From Legionella sheltonii (GTDB lineage Bacteria; Pseudomonadota; Gammaproteobacteria; Legionellales; Legionellaceae): a stretch of DNA of 64,000 nt. The position numbers were made by a program, and so were the translations under genes. Each line of letters starts with the position of its first letter. Position 1 is the stretch's first letter. The notes beneath the pieces are model-generated. The model was given only the letters and a program-made list of their open reading frames with translations, searched no databases and had not been told where the DNA came from. Positions 55,849 to 64,000 of this stretch are shown here, one piece after another. The stretch is taken from the NCBI RefSeq assembly GCF_026191355.1, contig NZ_JAPHOQ010000003.1:1-64000 (forward strand), given 5' to 3'.

Positions 55849-56211
55849 TTAGTTTTGTGACATGTACTGAATGGCTTGAACGAATGCTTCATCAGAACAA
55901 TTTTTCTGAGGGGCATCCACTTCCTTACATAAACCACTATGAGGCATTAGCCCTTTACCTCGCTTCATACTGTATAATAAATAATCCATGGCGGTTTTAT
56001 ATTCTGTAGGATTTTGTTTCGCTTCCAGCGCTGCGTTTTTAAAACGTACACTCCATGCTTTTTTATCAAAGGCGGCAGGAGCTTTCATTCCAACTGCAAA
56101 TTGAGCTGCATGACAATTTTGACATGATATCTCATAAGTTGTTTTACCCAAATCTTCAGCAAATGACGCAGTATGAACGGCATACAATAAAATAATCCAT
56201 ATTTTTTTCAT
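55849..56211 (-). CDS. c-type cytochrome, small periplasmic
   Basis: A 120-residue protein with a signal peptide (MKKIWIILLYAVHTASFA) and one haem-attachment motif CQNCH. The axial Met could be in KGLMPHSGLC. Two further Cys near the C-terminus may form a disulphide, as in cytochrome c5-like proteins. AAGGA lies about 6 bases before the ATG at 56211, which fits the signal peptide better than the upstream start. It is an electron carrier in the periplasm. An IS256 element has inserted right at its stop codon without changing the protein. Confidence 0.85.
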   Translation of the reverse strand: MKKIWIILLYAVHTASFAEDLGKTTYEISCQNCHAAQFAVGMKAPAAFDKKAWSVRFKNAALEAKQNPTEYKTAMDYLLYSMKRGKGLMPHSGLCKEVDAPQKNCSDEAFVQAIQYMSQN

Positions 56212-56392
56212 TTTTTTCCTTATCTGGTTTATTCCTTTAAGCATACTCTAATATCGGAACTACTCAAGATTTCCTTGTTTGCTTTCTCTATTTTTTTAAT
56301 TCACGCACTCTATTTAAAAATAATACTATAATTTATATCAACACTTTATTGTTCACCCAATCAATGCTGGAATGCTCCCAAGGATATTCACT

Positions 56393-58183
56393 ATGAAAGG
56401 AACTGAGAAAACAAACGCTTCAACTCGACACCTAAAGATTCAATCTACTTCTCTAGCCGAGAGTGGGGCTAAGCCTCAGTACGAAATATTTAAGAATCAG
56501 TTAGATGATTTTTTTTATTATATCAATAAATTATATCAGGCAAATCTTGGTAAGATTACTATGGGAATGAGTCCAGCTGTAATCGGAACTTCTCATTGTG
56601 CTTGGCTTTTACAATTAGCCCAATCACCTGGGCATTTGTTGGCACTGGCTTTTTTTCACATCACACATTCCGATGAATTTCTGACGCATCTGCTGTGTGA
56701 TAAGCAACCAGCACAAGGGACTGACGTTCGTTTTCATAAAGAGAATTGGCAATTGATGCCTTGGCGATTTTATGCAGAAGTTTTTCTTCAGAGCGAAGAG
56801 TGGTGGCGATTTGCAACCCGAAAAGTTCCTGGCCTTTCAGGTCGAGCAGAGCGTACGGTTTCATTTTATATTCGCCAGTTACATGATGCCTTATCGCCTT
56901 CCAATTTTGTAATGACCAATCCTGATCTTTTTTATGAAACGATTCGCTCCGGTGGGGTCAATTTGATTCAGGGTACAGAGCTTGCTATTGAACATACTTT
57001 AAGAAGATTAGTTGGTCTACCTCCCCCGGGGGCTGGAAAGTTCAAACCGGGCAAGAATGTTGCAATTACCCCTGGCAAAATCGTGTTTACTAACCATTTG
57101 GTTGAATTAATTCAATATGAACCACAAACAGAAAAGGTTTTTAAAGAGCCAATACTTATATTACCAGCATGGATAATGAAATATTATATTTTAGATTTAT
57201 CTCCTGGAAATTCTTTAGTTAAATGGCTTGTGGGGCAAGGACATACGGTATTCATCGTTTCATGGCGTAATCCGGATGAGAAGGATCGGGATTTAGGAAT
57301 GGATGATTATTATCGCCTTGGTGCAATGGCAGCAATCGATGCAGTGAGTTCTATTTTACCTAATACTAAAATTCATTTAATGGGATATTGCCTTGGAGGA
57401 ACTTTAGCGATGATCACTGCTGCTGCGATGGCACGAAATAAAGATTATCGCCTTAAAACCCTTTCGCTTTTGGCTGCACAAGGTGATTTTACAAAGGCAG
57501 GCGAGTTGATGCTGTTCATTACAGAGAGTGAAATAGCATTTCTCAAAAATATGATGTGGGAAAAAGGGTATCTTGATCCCAAACATATGGCCGGTTCTTT
57601 TCAAATGTTAAGGACTTATGATCTGATTTGGTCAAAAATGATTGATGATTACATGACGGGCAAAAAACGGGGGATGATTGATTTACTGGCCTGGAATGCC
57701 GATTCAACCCGAATGCCCTATAAAATGCATACGGAATATCTTGAAAAATTGTTTCTGAATAATGATTTTGCTGAGGGACATTTTAAGGTCGAAGATGAAG
57801 TAGTAGCTCCTAGAAATGTTCATTTACCTATTTTTGCTGTAAGCACAGAACATGACCACATTGCCCCTTGGGAATCTGTATATAAAATCCACCTGATGAT
57901 GCATACGGATATTACCTTTGTGTTGACCAGCGGCGGTCACAACGCAGGAATTGTTAGTGAACCCAACCATCCCGGACGTTATTATTCTATTCTGGAAAGC
58001 AAAAAGAAAATGCCTTATATAGGACCGAAAAAATGGCTCAGTAAAGCAAAAAGAAGAGATGGTTCCTGGTGGACTGCATGGCATCATTGGTTGGTAAACA
58101 ACAGTTCGCAAAGGTTTGTTTCACCTCCAGAGCTGGATTCTTCGTTACCCTCCGCACCAGGAACTTATGTGCTGCAAAAATAA
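56393..58183 (+). CDS. phaC: Poly(3-hydroxyalkanoate) synthase, class I
   Basis: A 596-residue synthase that polymerises hydroxyacyl-CoA into PHA granules. The lipase-like box MGYCLGG holds the catalytic Cys. The Asp is in STEHDHIAPW and the His in SGGHNAGIV. The N-terminal 250 residues are the class I domain (MSPAVIGTSH, GGVNLIQGTELAIEHT). AAGGA is 7 bases before the ATG at 56393; an upstream ATG at 56372 is less likely. It is a single gene followed by a strong terminator; no phaA/phaB is adjacent. Confidence 0.95.
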   Translation: MKGTEKTNASTRHLKIQSTSLAESGAKPQYEIFKNQLDDFFYYINKLYQANLGKITMGMSPAVIGTSHCAWLLQLAQSPGHLLALAFFHITHSDEFLTHLLCDKQPAQGTDVRFHKENWQLMPWRFYAEVFLQSEEWWRFATRKVPGLSGRAERTVSFYIRQLHDALSPSNFVMTNPDLFYETIRSGGVNLIQGTELAIEHTLRRLVGLPPPGAGKFKPGKNVAITPGKIVFTNHLVELIQYEPQTEKVFKEPILILPAWIMKYYILDLSPGNSLVKWLVGQGHTVFIVSWRNPDEKDRDLGMDDYYRLGAMAAIDAVSSILPNTKIHLMGYCLGGTLAMITAAAMARNKDYRLKTLSLLAAQGDFTKAGELMLFITESEIAFLKNMMWEKGYLDPKHMAGSFQMLRTYDLIWSKMIDDYMTGKKRGMIDLLAWNADSTRMPYKMHTEYLEKLFLNNDFAEGHFKVEDEVVAPRNVHLPIFAVSTEHDHIAPWESVYKIHLMMHTDITFVLTSGGHNAGIVSEPNHPGRYYSILESKKKMPYIGPKKWLSKAKRRDGSWWTAWHHWLVNNSSQRFVSPPELDSSLPSAPGTYVLQK

Positions 58184-58230
58184 AGTAACATCAAAAACTT
58201 GCAGTCAGGTCTTGGTTGTTGGAACGGAGT

Positions 58231-58260
58231 GTGTTAAATTTGATTTTTAACACTTTTTTT
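58231..58260 (+). terminator. Terminator of phaC
   Basis: GTGTTAAA pairs with TTTAACAC around a 7-base loop and is followed by seven T. It lies just before the next gene start at 58269, so that gene needs another promoter or depends on read-through. Confidence 0.85.
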
Positions 58261-58268
58261 AATTCTCT

Positions 58269-58628
58269 ATGATGAATAAACTTTCAATTGCAGCAGCCTG
58301 CGTTATCGCAGTTATTTCTATCAACACTTTTGCACATACACCCAACTTCAAGATTAACTTTAAGAAAACCTATTGTGGTAATGTGGAATATTTAGGGAAT
58401 GCAGGGAACAAACGACCCCATTTACATTGCGGTGAAACTTTTATTGCCTACAAAAAAGCAAATGGTGATCATTTAAATCTCACCGAATCCGGCTCTTGTG
58501 GGCGAACAAATTCAGTTTTTGACGATGTTAAAGAGAATAGGAATGCATTTGCAGATTATCAAGGAATATATAACGCATTGGTCTCTTACCATCAAGAGGG
58601 CTGCCCTAATCAATTGACTACCAATTAG
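58269..58628 (+). CDS. Small secreted protein with His/Cys motif
   Basis: A 119-residue protein with a signal peptide (MNKLSIAAACVIAVISINTFA) and four Cys in the mature part (TYCGN, HLHCG, GSCGR, EGCPN). The RPHLHCGE region could bind metal, but that is a guess. The ATG pair at 58269/58272 follows directly after a terminator. No family is recognised. Confidence 0.6.
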   Translation: MMNKLSIAAACVIAVISINTFAHTPNFKINFKKTYCGNVEYLGNAGNKRPHLHCGETFIAYKKANGDHLNLTESGSCGRTNSVFDDVKENRNAFADYQGIYNALVSYHQEGCPNQLTTN

Positions 58629-58691
58629 CAGAATGCTCCAACAGTGATCTTGATCAATAATGCCTTCGCTCTGACCATTTGGAAAACTGGA

Positions 58692-58719
58692 TGTCATTCC
58701 TGCCTTCGCAGGAATGACA
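58692..58719. repeat. Palindrome TGTCATTCCTGC-CTTC-GCAGGAATGACA
   Basis: A perfect 12-bp stem with a 4-base loop, similar to the common CATTCC-type bacterial repeat. It lies between the small secreted-protein gene and arsC, which are convergent, and is followed on the plus strand by a run of A rather than T. Confidence 0.75.
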
Positions 58720-58850
58720 AAAAATCAGTTTGGTAATTATCTTATTCTTCCAAGCTCTAAGGCCCACTTGTGGGGTGAGTGCGACTTCCTCATTCGCATT
58801 GTCGTGCACCTCCCTGATAGGGAGCGAGAATTAAGATCAACGGCTAAATA

Positions 58851-59192
58851 TTACTCAAATAATTCCAGAATTTTCTCGGGGGGGCGTCCAATAACTGCTT
58901 TGTTTTTGTAAGTGACGATGGGACGTTGCATTAATATGGGTTCTTTGACCATCGCACTTAACACTTGAGTTTCATTATTCAGAGATAATCCCAGTTCTTT
59001 AAAAACGTGCTCATCGGTACGAACAAAATCCTTAAGAGCAAAATGACTCTTTAATGCGTTTAATTGCTTTAAACTAAGTGGGGTTTTAAGGTATTCAATA
59101 ATTACCGGTTTAAAACCTTTGCTTTGCAAAAGTGTCAAAGTTTGTCGTGATTTGGAGCATCGAGGATTATGATAAATAGTCATTTCTTGCAT
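58851..59192 (-). CDS. arsC: ArsC-family arsenate reductase (glutaredoxin-type)
   Basis: A 113-residue thioredoxin-fold reductase. YHNPRCSKSRQTL carries the catalytic Cys, and QRPIVTYKNKAVIGRPPEKIL is the C-terminal signature with the substrate-binding Arg residues. It uses glutathione/glutaredoxin to reduce arsenate. No other ars genes are adjacent, so it may belong to the broader YfgD-like subgroup with another role. Confidence 0.88.
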   Translation of the reverse strand: MQEMTIYHNPRCSKSRQTLTLLQSKGFKPVIIEYLKTPLSLKQLNALKSHFALKDFVRTDEHVFKELGLSLNNETQVLSAMVKEPILMQRPIVTYKNKAVIGRPPEKILELFE

Positions 59193-59358
59193 ATTTTTTT
59201 CTCATTGTTACCGAGATTCTATTTTGCACTATAACATGTTCTCTGTTCTTTATCTTTAGTTTTGGCTGTCCGTTTTACAGTCCTAGGGCAATTGTTTATT
59301 GACTCAAGAAAGAATCTCCTTTTTACTTATCCCAAGGTTAATTATTGAATCGATTCTT

Positions 59359-59853
59359 ATGCAATTTACTATTGTTCCCATCCAAGAAAAACATATTGAA
59401 GCTTTTTGGAACGCTGTAGATAGTGTGGCACGTGAACGTAAATTTTTAGCTTTTTTAGAAGGGCCTCCCATCAAATTAACTCGAGATTTTGTTTTAGAGC
59501 ATATTAAAGAGGGGTGGCCTCAAGTGGTCGCGATGCATGAGGATCAGGTGATTGGTTGGTGTGATATCAGCCCGCTTGATCGACCTGTTTTTGCCCATGT
59601 TGGTGCTTTGGGGATTGGTGTGCTTGCACCCTATAGAGGACAGGGAATAGGTGAGAAATTATTAAGCACGGCATTGCAAATGGCAAAATTAAAGGGGTTA
59701 ACACGGATAGAGCTTACTGTACGGGAACATAATTATGCGGCAATCTCATTGTATGAAAAATATGGTTTCGTCAAAGAAGGAGTCCATAAAAATGCGGTCC
59801 GTATTGATGGAGTATATGAAAATCATATTTTTATGGCATTACTCTTTGAATAG
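59359..59853 (+). CDS. GNAT-family N-acetyltransferase
   Basis: A 164-residue acetyltransferase. The acetyl-CoA-binding motif A is LGIGVLAPYRGQGIGEKLL, followed by LTVREHNYAAISLYEKYGFVKEG (motif B). The substrate is not readable; the YhhY-like branch (acting on amino-acid amines) is a possibility. The ATG at 59359 is favoured over an upstream TTG at 59299 because it matches the family start, though no ribosome binding site is clear. Confidence 0.85.
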   Translation: MQFTIVPIQEKHIEAFWNAVDSVARERKFLAFLEGPPIKLTRDFVLEHIKEGWPQVVAMHEDQVIGWCDISPLDRPVFAHVGALGIGVLAPYRGQGIGEKLLSTALQMAKLKGLTRIELTVREHNYAAISLYEKYGFVKEGVHKNAVRIDGVYENHIFMALLFE

Positions 59854-59929
59854 CGATTGCCATTTAATGAGTGTCAGTTACAGGTCGCAAGACTCAATGC
59901 TGTAATTTGACGTACTGTGCTACTCACTA

Positions 59930-59963
59930 CCACGTCATCCCTCGCTATGCTCGGGATGATGTG
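59930..59963. repeat. Dispersed palindromic repeat, short copy
   Basis: CCACGTCATCCCTCGC pairs with GCTCGGGATGATGTG around a short loop. It lies just after the stop of the minus-strand SDR gene and can act as its terminator hairpin. Confidence 0.65.
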
Positions 59964-59966
59964 AGT

Positions 59967-60740
59967 CTAATCATCGAGTTTGTCTTTATTTAAGGGAAGA
60001 GGAATTGGTTTTGTATAGTGTTTATAAATGTTCCACCTTTTCTCCGAAAACTCTTTTGGAGTCGTTTTTAATAAGAGGAACGCTAAAAACTCAGCACACA
60101 CTGTGGGAGGTATCAAGGTTTTTTCTTGATATGCTCTCTTAAATTCATCAGCTAATGGAAATAATTCTACAGGACATTCCCGTAAATTTTTTTGCATACC
60201 GGTATCTACTTCACCTGGAATAACATCAGTTGCCACTATTCCCTGGGGTAATTCAGCCTGTAAGACGTTCGTCCACATGTTGAATGCTGATTTGGAAATG
60301 CAATAAGCGCCAGCTCCGGTAACCGGCTTTTCTCCAGCTACGGAAGTGATATTTAAAATGCGGCCTCCTTGCTTGGAGAACAAGGGAAGCATACTTTGAG
60401 TAAGTAACATGGGCGCAATAAGATTGGTTTCAATTATTTTTCTTATATCAGCTGCCGTCGCCTTATGTAATAAGCCCAGAGGGGAAATAATGCCTGCATT
60501 ATGAATCAAGTAATTGATATTCAATGATTTCATTTCATTGGCAATTCTTGTTAGCCCTTCATCAGTAGTAATATCTGCAGGTATGGTCTTGATTTTTTCT
60601 GGATGTTTCTCTTTTAATTTAAGCAACTCCGTATTATTTCTGGCAATCGCAATTACGGTAATGCCCTGAGAGGCTAATTCTAAAGTTAATGCATGCCCGA
60701 TACCACTGCTCGCTCCTGTAATCACTGCACTGTGTGACAT
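59967..60740 (-). CDS. SDR-family oxidoreductase
   Basis: A 257-residue short-chain dehydrogenase. TGASSGIGHAL is the cofactor loop, HNAG follows, Ser is in NITSVAG and the active site is AYCISKSAF. The C-terminal region is longer than in FabG and ends with a Lys/Asp-rich tail. GGAG is 6 bases before the ATG at 60740; two upstream in-frame starts exist. It differs from the SDR at 3347-4111 and has no pathway neighbours, so the substrate is unknown. Confidence 0.85.
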   Translation of the reverse strand: MSHSAVITGASSGIGHALTLELASQGITVIAIARNNTELLKLKEKHPEKIKTIPADITTDEGLTRIANEMKSLNINYLIHNAGIISPLGLLHKATAADIRKIIETNLIAPMLLTQSMLPLFSKQGGRILNITSVAGEKPVTGAGAYCISKSAFNMWTNVLQAELPQGIVATDVIPGEVDTGMQKNLRECPVELFPLADEFKRAYQEKTLIPPTVCAEFLAFLLLKTTPKEFSEKRWNIYKHYTKPIPLPLNKDKLDD

Positions 60741-60784
60741 TGAATGCTCCATCACTTGATTTGAATGAAAAAAATCCTTATTTC

Positions 60785-61246
60785 TTACCTGAAGAAACCA
60801 TTGTGAGATTTCTCATCATGATATTGTGGATTTAATTCATTTTTTAAACTGGTCAAATGGGTTTTCATATCAATCACTATCCTCTTGACATTGGTAAGTG
60901 TTTGGTCGTAAAAGCCCTTTCTCGATAAATTATTGATTCTTGTAATTTCATTATCAAAAATCTTGACAACTTTAGTATAAAAATCATCATTCTTAAGATT
61001 TGCTTTATTTATAAGACCGATAATCCTATATTCTCTTGGGACCATATCATCTAAGTCACAAAAACATTTATCAAGAAGCACATCACAAACTTGTACATCC
61101 ATTTCAGAAATTTCATCCTCTTGAATGGCCTCAATCTTTTTTTGAAACATATCAAGACACTCTATTTGAAAGGGGGGAACTTTATTTTGAAGTGAATTTC
61201 TTGTTCGATTTAAAATTTTTAATAACATTTCTCTTGAGTTGGGCAT
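60785..61246 (-). CDS. Hypothetical protein, 153 aa
   Basis: A soluble all-helical protein with several Cys (LDMFQ, VQVCDVLLDKCFCDLDD). No domain is recognised. The ATG at 61246 is preferred over an upstream TTG at 61258. It lies 44 bases upstream of the SDR on the same strand, so the two may share a transcript. Confidence 0.55.
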   Translation of the reverse strand: MPNSREMLLKILNRTRNSLQNKVPPFQIECLDMFQKKIEAIQEDEISEMDVQVCDVLLDKCFCDLDDMVPREYRIIGLINKANLKNDDFYTKVVKIFDNEITRINNLSRKGFYDQTLTNVKRIVIDMKTHLTSLKNELNPQYHDEKSHNGFFR

Positions 61247-61466
61247 AATTTTTATCAATCCATTGGTTCATCTGTGGTGCAAATCATAACATTGCTGGAT
61301 ATCATTTTCACTGCGATAAGCAATGGATTTTTTTAGATCGTTTAACGAAGGGGAGCAAGCATCTTATTTAGGGTGTCGTGAAAATAATTTTTAAAAAAAT
61401 CTTTTTGTTAATCAATCCTTAAGCTTGCTTGTTTTACACTGATAAAAAGCGAAAAAGGAGACGACC

Positions 61467-61712
61467 ATGTCAAACAAAAAATTAACTGAACGTTTGAACT
61501 ATGAGCTTGATGAATTGGGTGTTCCTGAATTAATGACAGAGCGTGTTCAAGCATGTTCAAAGATGTTTCAGTTACCCAAGTTTAAAATTGAAGCGCTCTT
61601 GCATGGTGTTGTGGCATTCGATGACAATACGATGCAAAGAATTGCTGATGAACTTGAAGTGAGCACGGATTGGCTGTTTGGCGACGTTGCTAAAGAAAAA
61701 ACAAAGCACTAG
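61467..61712 (+). CDS. Small helix-turn-helix-like protein
   Basis: An 81-residue protein. The middle resembles an XRE/Cro-type HTH with the final helix pattern DDNTMQRIADELEVSTDWLFG, where TDWLFG is the typical end of such domains. It has no additional sensing domain. AAAGGAG lies 8 bases before the ATG, a strong ribosome binding site. It is probably a DNA-binding regulator or a partner of one; targets are unknown. Confidence 0.7.
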   Translation: MSNKKLTERLNYELDELGVPELMTERVQACSKMFQLPKFKIEALLHGVVAFDDNTMQRIADELEVSTDWLFGDVAKEKTKH

Positions 61713-61761
61713 GTAGACAGATTAAAAAAGATCCCGTATCGAGCTTGATACGGGCTTCATG

Positions 61762-62235
61762 CTAGACTTCATAAGCAGTAACTAGGTCATTGATCAATCG
61801 GCGCGTCACCTCCGCAATTGCTTTTTCTATCTGAGGGGAAAGTGTTTCATCCAGCGTAATTGCATCAATTTCGATTCCATAAAATAAAAGGTTAGCAGGT
61901 AACTCATTAAGAGCACGGGCTAGATCAAGTGTTTGCAGGATGCTGATACCATGGGTCGAGAATCTATTTTCTGAATCGAGAATCGATTCATTTTTAAATC
62001 GATGAATGGTTCCAATTGTACTCCCTGATTTGACTGCATCAATGATAAATACAGTATTGAATCCACTCATTAGCTCAATGAGTCGCACACCTGGCCGATC
62101 ATGGTTTTCAATAAGTAAAAAGGGAGCAAGATGAGGATGGTTTGATAGGTGTTGTTGTAACGCATTGGCTACCTTCCAACCTACCTGATCATCACCAAAA
62201 GGGGAACCAATTCCAAGTACTTTGATGACCTTCAT
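61762..62235 (-). CDS. [NiFe]-hydrogenase maturation protease
   Basis: A 157-residue endopeptidase of the HyaD/HybD/HycI family, which removes the C-terminal tail of the hydrogenase large subunit after nickel insertion. VLGIGSPFGDDQVGWKVA contains the nickel-sensing acidic residue, and IIDAVKSG and STHGISILQTLDLA are conserved. It overlaps the large-subunit gene by four bases (ATGA) and is the last gene of the hydrogenase operon in view. Confidence 0.9.
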   Translation of the reverse strand: MKVIKVLGIGSPFGDDQVGWKVANALQQHLSNHPHLAPFLLIENHDRPGVRLIELMSGFNTVFIIDAVKSGSTIGTIHRFKNESILDSENRFSTHGISILQTLDLARALNELPANLLFYGIEIDAITLDETLSPQIEKAIAEVTRRLINDLVTAYEV

Positions 62236-63524
62236 TCTCGATTCACTTTAATCGTTAAAAAATGAGTGGAACATGAAATACAGGGATCATAATTGCGGAT
62301 GATCATTTCACTGTAAGCACGTAATGAATCCTCATCCTGGTCAAGACCATATTGCACCAAAGAACGATGTAAATCCTCTTCAATCCGTGCCTGATTTTGG
62401 CTGGTTGGCGGTACGATGCGCGCGGATTTTACTTGTCCTTGCTCATTCAAGTGAATATGTTGCCACAAAGTCCCTCTGGGGGCTTCAGTACACCCAAATC
62501 CTATTCCGGCACGTGGTTTCACTTCAGGATGGGATTCTTTGGGAATTTTGTATTGTTCCATGATACGTATCGATTCTAAAACACAAAAATAGATTTCAAC
62601 GGCGCGTGCAAAAATACTGTGATACATATTTTTGGAGGGAAAGTTTATTTTTAATTCCTGTAAAAGCAGATGGATAGGGGCGGGCAGGTGACCAAAACAA
62701 TTGTTCACTCGTGCTAGAGGTCCTACCAAGTAAGGCTTATTTTGTAATAAACAATGCAAGGCGGTGGAGTATGGGACTTGGCTTTCTTTGAAATAGACAT
62801 CAAATTCCTCGATGCTGATATTTAAGCCATGATTGGAAACCAGTCTGCCCTCATTGAATGGATATTCTGTAGGATGATAAAGAGAAACATAGGTAAACTC
62901 ATGGGAGTTATCCGGAAAGGAATGTTTTGCAAGCCAGCGAATTAATACTTCACAATCCTCAATGCGGGCTTTCGCTTTTTCTAATAGGGTGTTGATTTGC
63001 GTCAGAGAGGGGGCTTTATAAAATCCACCCACGCAAGCACCAACTGGATGAACCGAACGACCACCAAATAATTTGATTAAATCATTACCAAACGATTGCA
63101 AACGGATGCCCCGTCGTACTTCTTCAGGATAACTTTTTGCCATTTCTGGTGCTGACTTAAATCCTAAAAAATCAGGTAAAGCTAAAAAATGAATGTGCAT
63201 GCTATGACTTTCAAGCCATTCACCGCAGTAAAAGAGGCGGCGCATCTCGCGTACCCAAGGGGAGGGTGGCAGACCAAAACAATGTTCAATAGCCTGAGTT
63301 GCACTCATTTGGTAAGCAACAGGACATATCCCACAGATCCGCGCTACAAGATCCAGAACTTCCTTATAACTTCTGCCTTCGAGAAATTTTTCAAACAATC
63401 TTGGCGGTTCATAAATTTTTAATTGTAGTTTGCTGATTTTACTGTTACGAATGTGCAGCTCAAGCGCTCCTTCACCTTCAACGCGCGCCAAAATAGGAAC
63501 ATTAATGGAAATGGTGTTACTCAT
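62232..63524 (-). CDS. [NiFe]-hydrogenase large subunit, group 3b-like
   Basis: A 430-residue catalytic subunit. The N-terminal nickel ligands are in ARICGICPVAYQMSA (Cys64, Cys67) and the C-terminal ligands in DPCISCSTH (Cys415, Cys418). The nine residues after His421 (FLTIKVNRE) are the likely tail removed by the adjacent protease. PVAY in place of PVAH/PVSH fits my memory of group 3b sulfhydrogenase-type subunits. The frame is open further upstream, but ATG 63524 gives the usual N-terminus and overlaps the small-subunit stop by 8 bases. It would couple H2 to NAD(P)(H) in the cytoplasm. Confidence 0.92.
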   Translation of the reverse strand: MSNTISINVPILARVEGEGALELHIRNSKISKLQLKIYEPPRLFEKFLEGRSYKEVLDLVARICGICPVAYQMSATQAIEHCFGLPPSPWVREMRRLFYCGEWLESHSMHIHFLALPDFLGFKSAPEMAKSYPEEVRRGIRLQSFGNDLIKLFGGRSVHPVGACVGGFYKAPSLTQINTLLEKAKARIEDCEVLIRWLAKHSFPDNSHEFTYVSLYHPTEYPFNEGRLVSNHGLNISIEEFDVYFKESQVPYSTALHCLLQNKPYLVGPLARVNNCFGHLPAPIHLLLQELKINFPSKNMYHSIFARAVEIYFCVLESIRIMEQYKIPKESHPEVKPRAGIGFGCTEAPRGTLWQHIHLNEQGQVKSARIVPPTSQNQARIEEDLHRSLVQYGLDQDEDSLRAYSEMIIRNYDPCISCSTHFLTIKVNRE

Positions 63525-64000
63525 TGCTGATTTTAATTCCCTTAAAATAAGCTCCTGCTTTGTTAAATGCAGGAGCTTGATTATTAATATGCAAAAATTT
63601 TTGCGCGATGGCTTCCTTCGATAAACCAAGCTGTTCAAACCAGTTACCCAAGGAGTTAGGGTTTGGATTTTCTTTTGGGCCATAGCATGCATAACATCCC
63701 CGTCCTACTGAGGGACAAAGAGAACCGCAGCCTAATTGGGTTACAGGGCCCATACAGGGTTGTTTTTGGGTAACCAAAACACAAACATTGCCTTTACGTT
63801 TACATTCCATACACTCAGAATCTTGTTTGATGCGTGGGGTCGCATTGGATAATAGAAAACGAATTGCTTCCAATACTTGATTGCTATTTACCGGGCAGCC
63901 CCATAACTCCCAATCCACTTTCACATGATGGGAAATGGGTGTGGAAGTACTTAGGCTATGAATGTATTCTGGGGACGCATAAATACTGCTGACCCATTCT
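63517..64000 (-). CDS. [NiFe]-hydrogenase small subunit (partial, 5' end outside window)
   Basis: The frame stays open to the window edge, so only the C-terminal 160 or so residues are seen. VDWELWGCPVNSNQVLE and the later Cys cluster (SECMECKRKGNVC, QPCMGP, GCGSLCPSVGRGCYACYGP) are the iron-sulphur ligands of a cytoplasmic-type small subunit. A GTG at 63924 is in frame but internal to the conserved domain, so it is not the start. It precedes the large subunit with an 8-base overlap. Diaphorase-type subunits would be expected further upstream, beyond the window. Confidence 0.9.
   Translation of the reverse strand, partial: EWVSSIYASPEYIHSLSTSTPISHHVKVDWELWGCPVNSNQVLEAIRFLLSNATPRIKQDSECMECKRKGNVCVLVTQKQPCMGPVTQLGCGSLCPSVGRGCYACYGPKENPNPNSLGNWFEQLGLSKEAIAQKFLHINNQAPAFNKAGAYFKGIKISNE

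Noticed and set aside
58714..58911. 65-codon plus-strand frame before arsC
   Set aside because: It overlaps the arsC 3' end antisense and has no ribosome binding site.
1..64000. CRISPR array, integron or prophage
   Set aside because: No regularly spaced short repeats, cas genes, integrase or phage structural genes were seen. The palindromic repeats are scattered and not spaced.

Overview
The window reads as chromosome of a Legionella-type gammaproteobacterium (order Legionellales, genus inferred). The evidence is AT-rich DNA, several large proteins with eukaryotic-like domains of the kind exported by Dot/Icm type IV secretion (a Ser/Thr kinase, a Ras-like GTPase with a Glu-rich C-terminus, a Tgl-type transglutaminase), mevalonate-type isoprenoid genes, PHA synthase, and a group 3b-like [NiFe] hydrogenase. 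No species call is possible from sequence reading alone.

Layout. 0.2-1.1 kb: small YqjD/YqjE/YqjK-like membrane-protein operon. 1.2-3.2 kb: transglutaminase-like protein and a small unknown. 3.3-6 kb: minus-strand operon of a DegT-type aminotransferase, an SDR and an unknown membrane protein. 6.2-10 kb: YheT-type hydrolase, glutathione-dependent formaldehyde detoxification (class III ADH plus S-formylglutathione hydrolase) and Maf. 10.1-11.4 kb: IS10-like element. 11.5-17.6 kb: tag, prfC, a small secreted protein, and the three-gene transhydrogenase operon pntAA-pntAB-pntB. 17.8-19 kb: a second IS4-superfamily element. 19-25.6 kb: Kdp K+ pump operon with two microproteins at its head and a KdpD that lacks its kinase half. 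25.9-26.1 kb: a 6S RNA gene. 26.2-30 kb: CAP-domain protein, small unknowns, tRNA-Ser(GGA), NagZ-like hydrolase. 30.4-38.5 kb: divergent isoprenoid island (mevalonate kinase-like, UbiA-type prenyltransferase, Idi, cis-prenyltransferase on minus; degenerate kinase paralogue, HMG-CoA synthase, truncated kinase fragment, HMG-CoA reductase, trans-prenyl diphosphate synthase on plus). 39.8-41.3 kb: a DAACS transporter preceded by a leader peptide ending in four Cys codons. 41.3-54.4 kb: accessory stretch with unknown secreted proteins, ABC-F and ABC exporter, LicD protein, kinase-like and GTPase-like effector candidates, family 4 uracil-DNA glycosylase, and a shikimate-kinase-like/LuxR fusion regulator. 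54.5-55.8 kb: IS256-family element. 55.8-62 kb: cytochrome c, PHA synthase, ArsC, GNAT, SDR and small unknowns. 61.8-64 kb: hydrogenase maturation protease, large subunit and the C-terminal part of the small subunit, which runs off the window.

The strongest new-looking items are: (1) the poly-Cys leader peptide whose Cys codons can pair with the start region of the next gene, suggesting cysteine-responsive control of a transporter in a lineage known for cysteine auxotrophy; (2) the shikimate-kinase-like/LuxR regulator, with a perfect palindrome abutting its own promoter; (3) a Tgl-family transglutaminase; (4) the divergent isoprenoid island with a mutated and a truncated GHMP kinase; (5) the kinase-less KdpD. 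Dispersed palindromic repeats based on CGTCATCCCGAG...GGGATCTC occur in many intergenic gaps, and one supplies the C-terminal codons of a gene.
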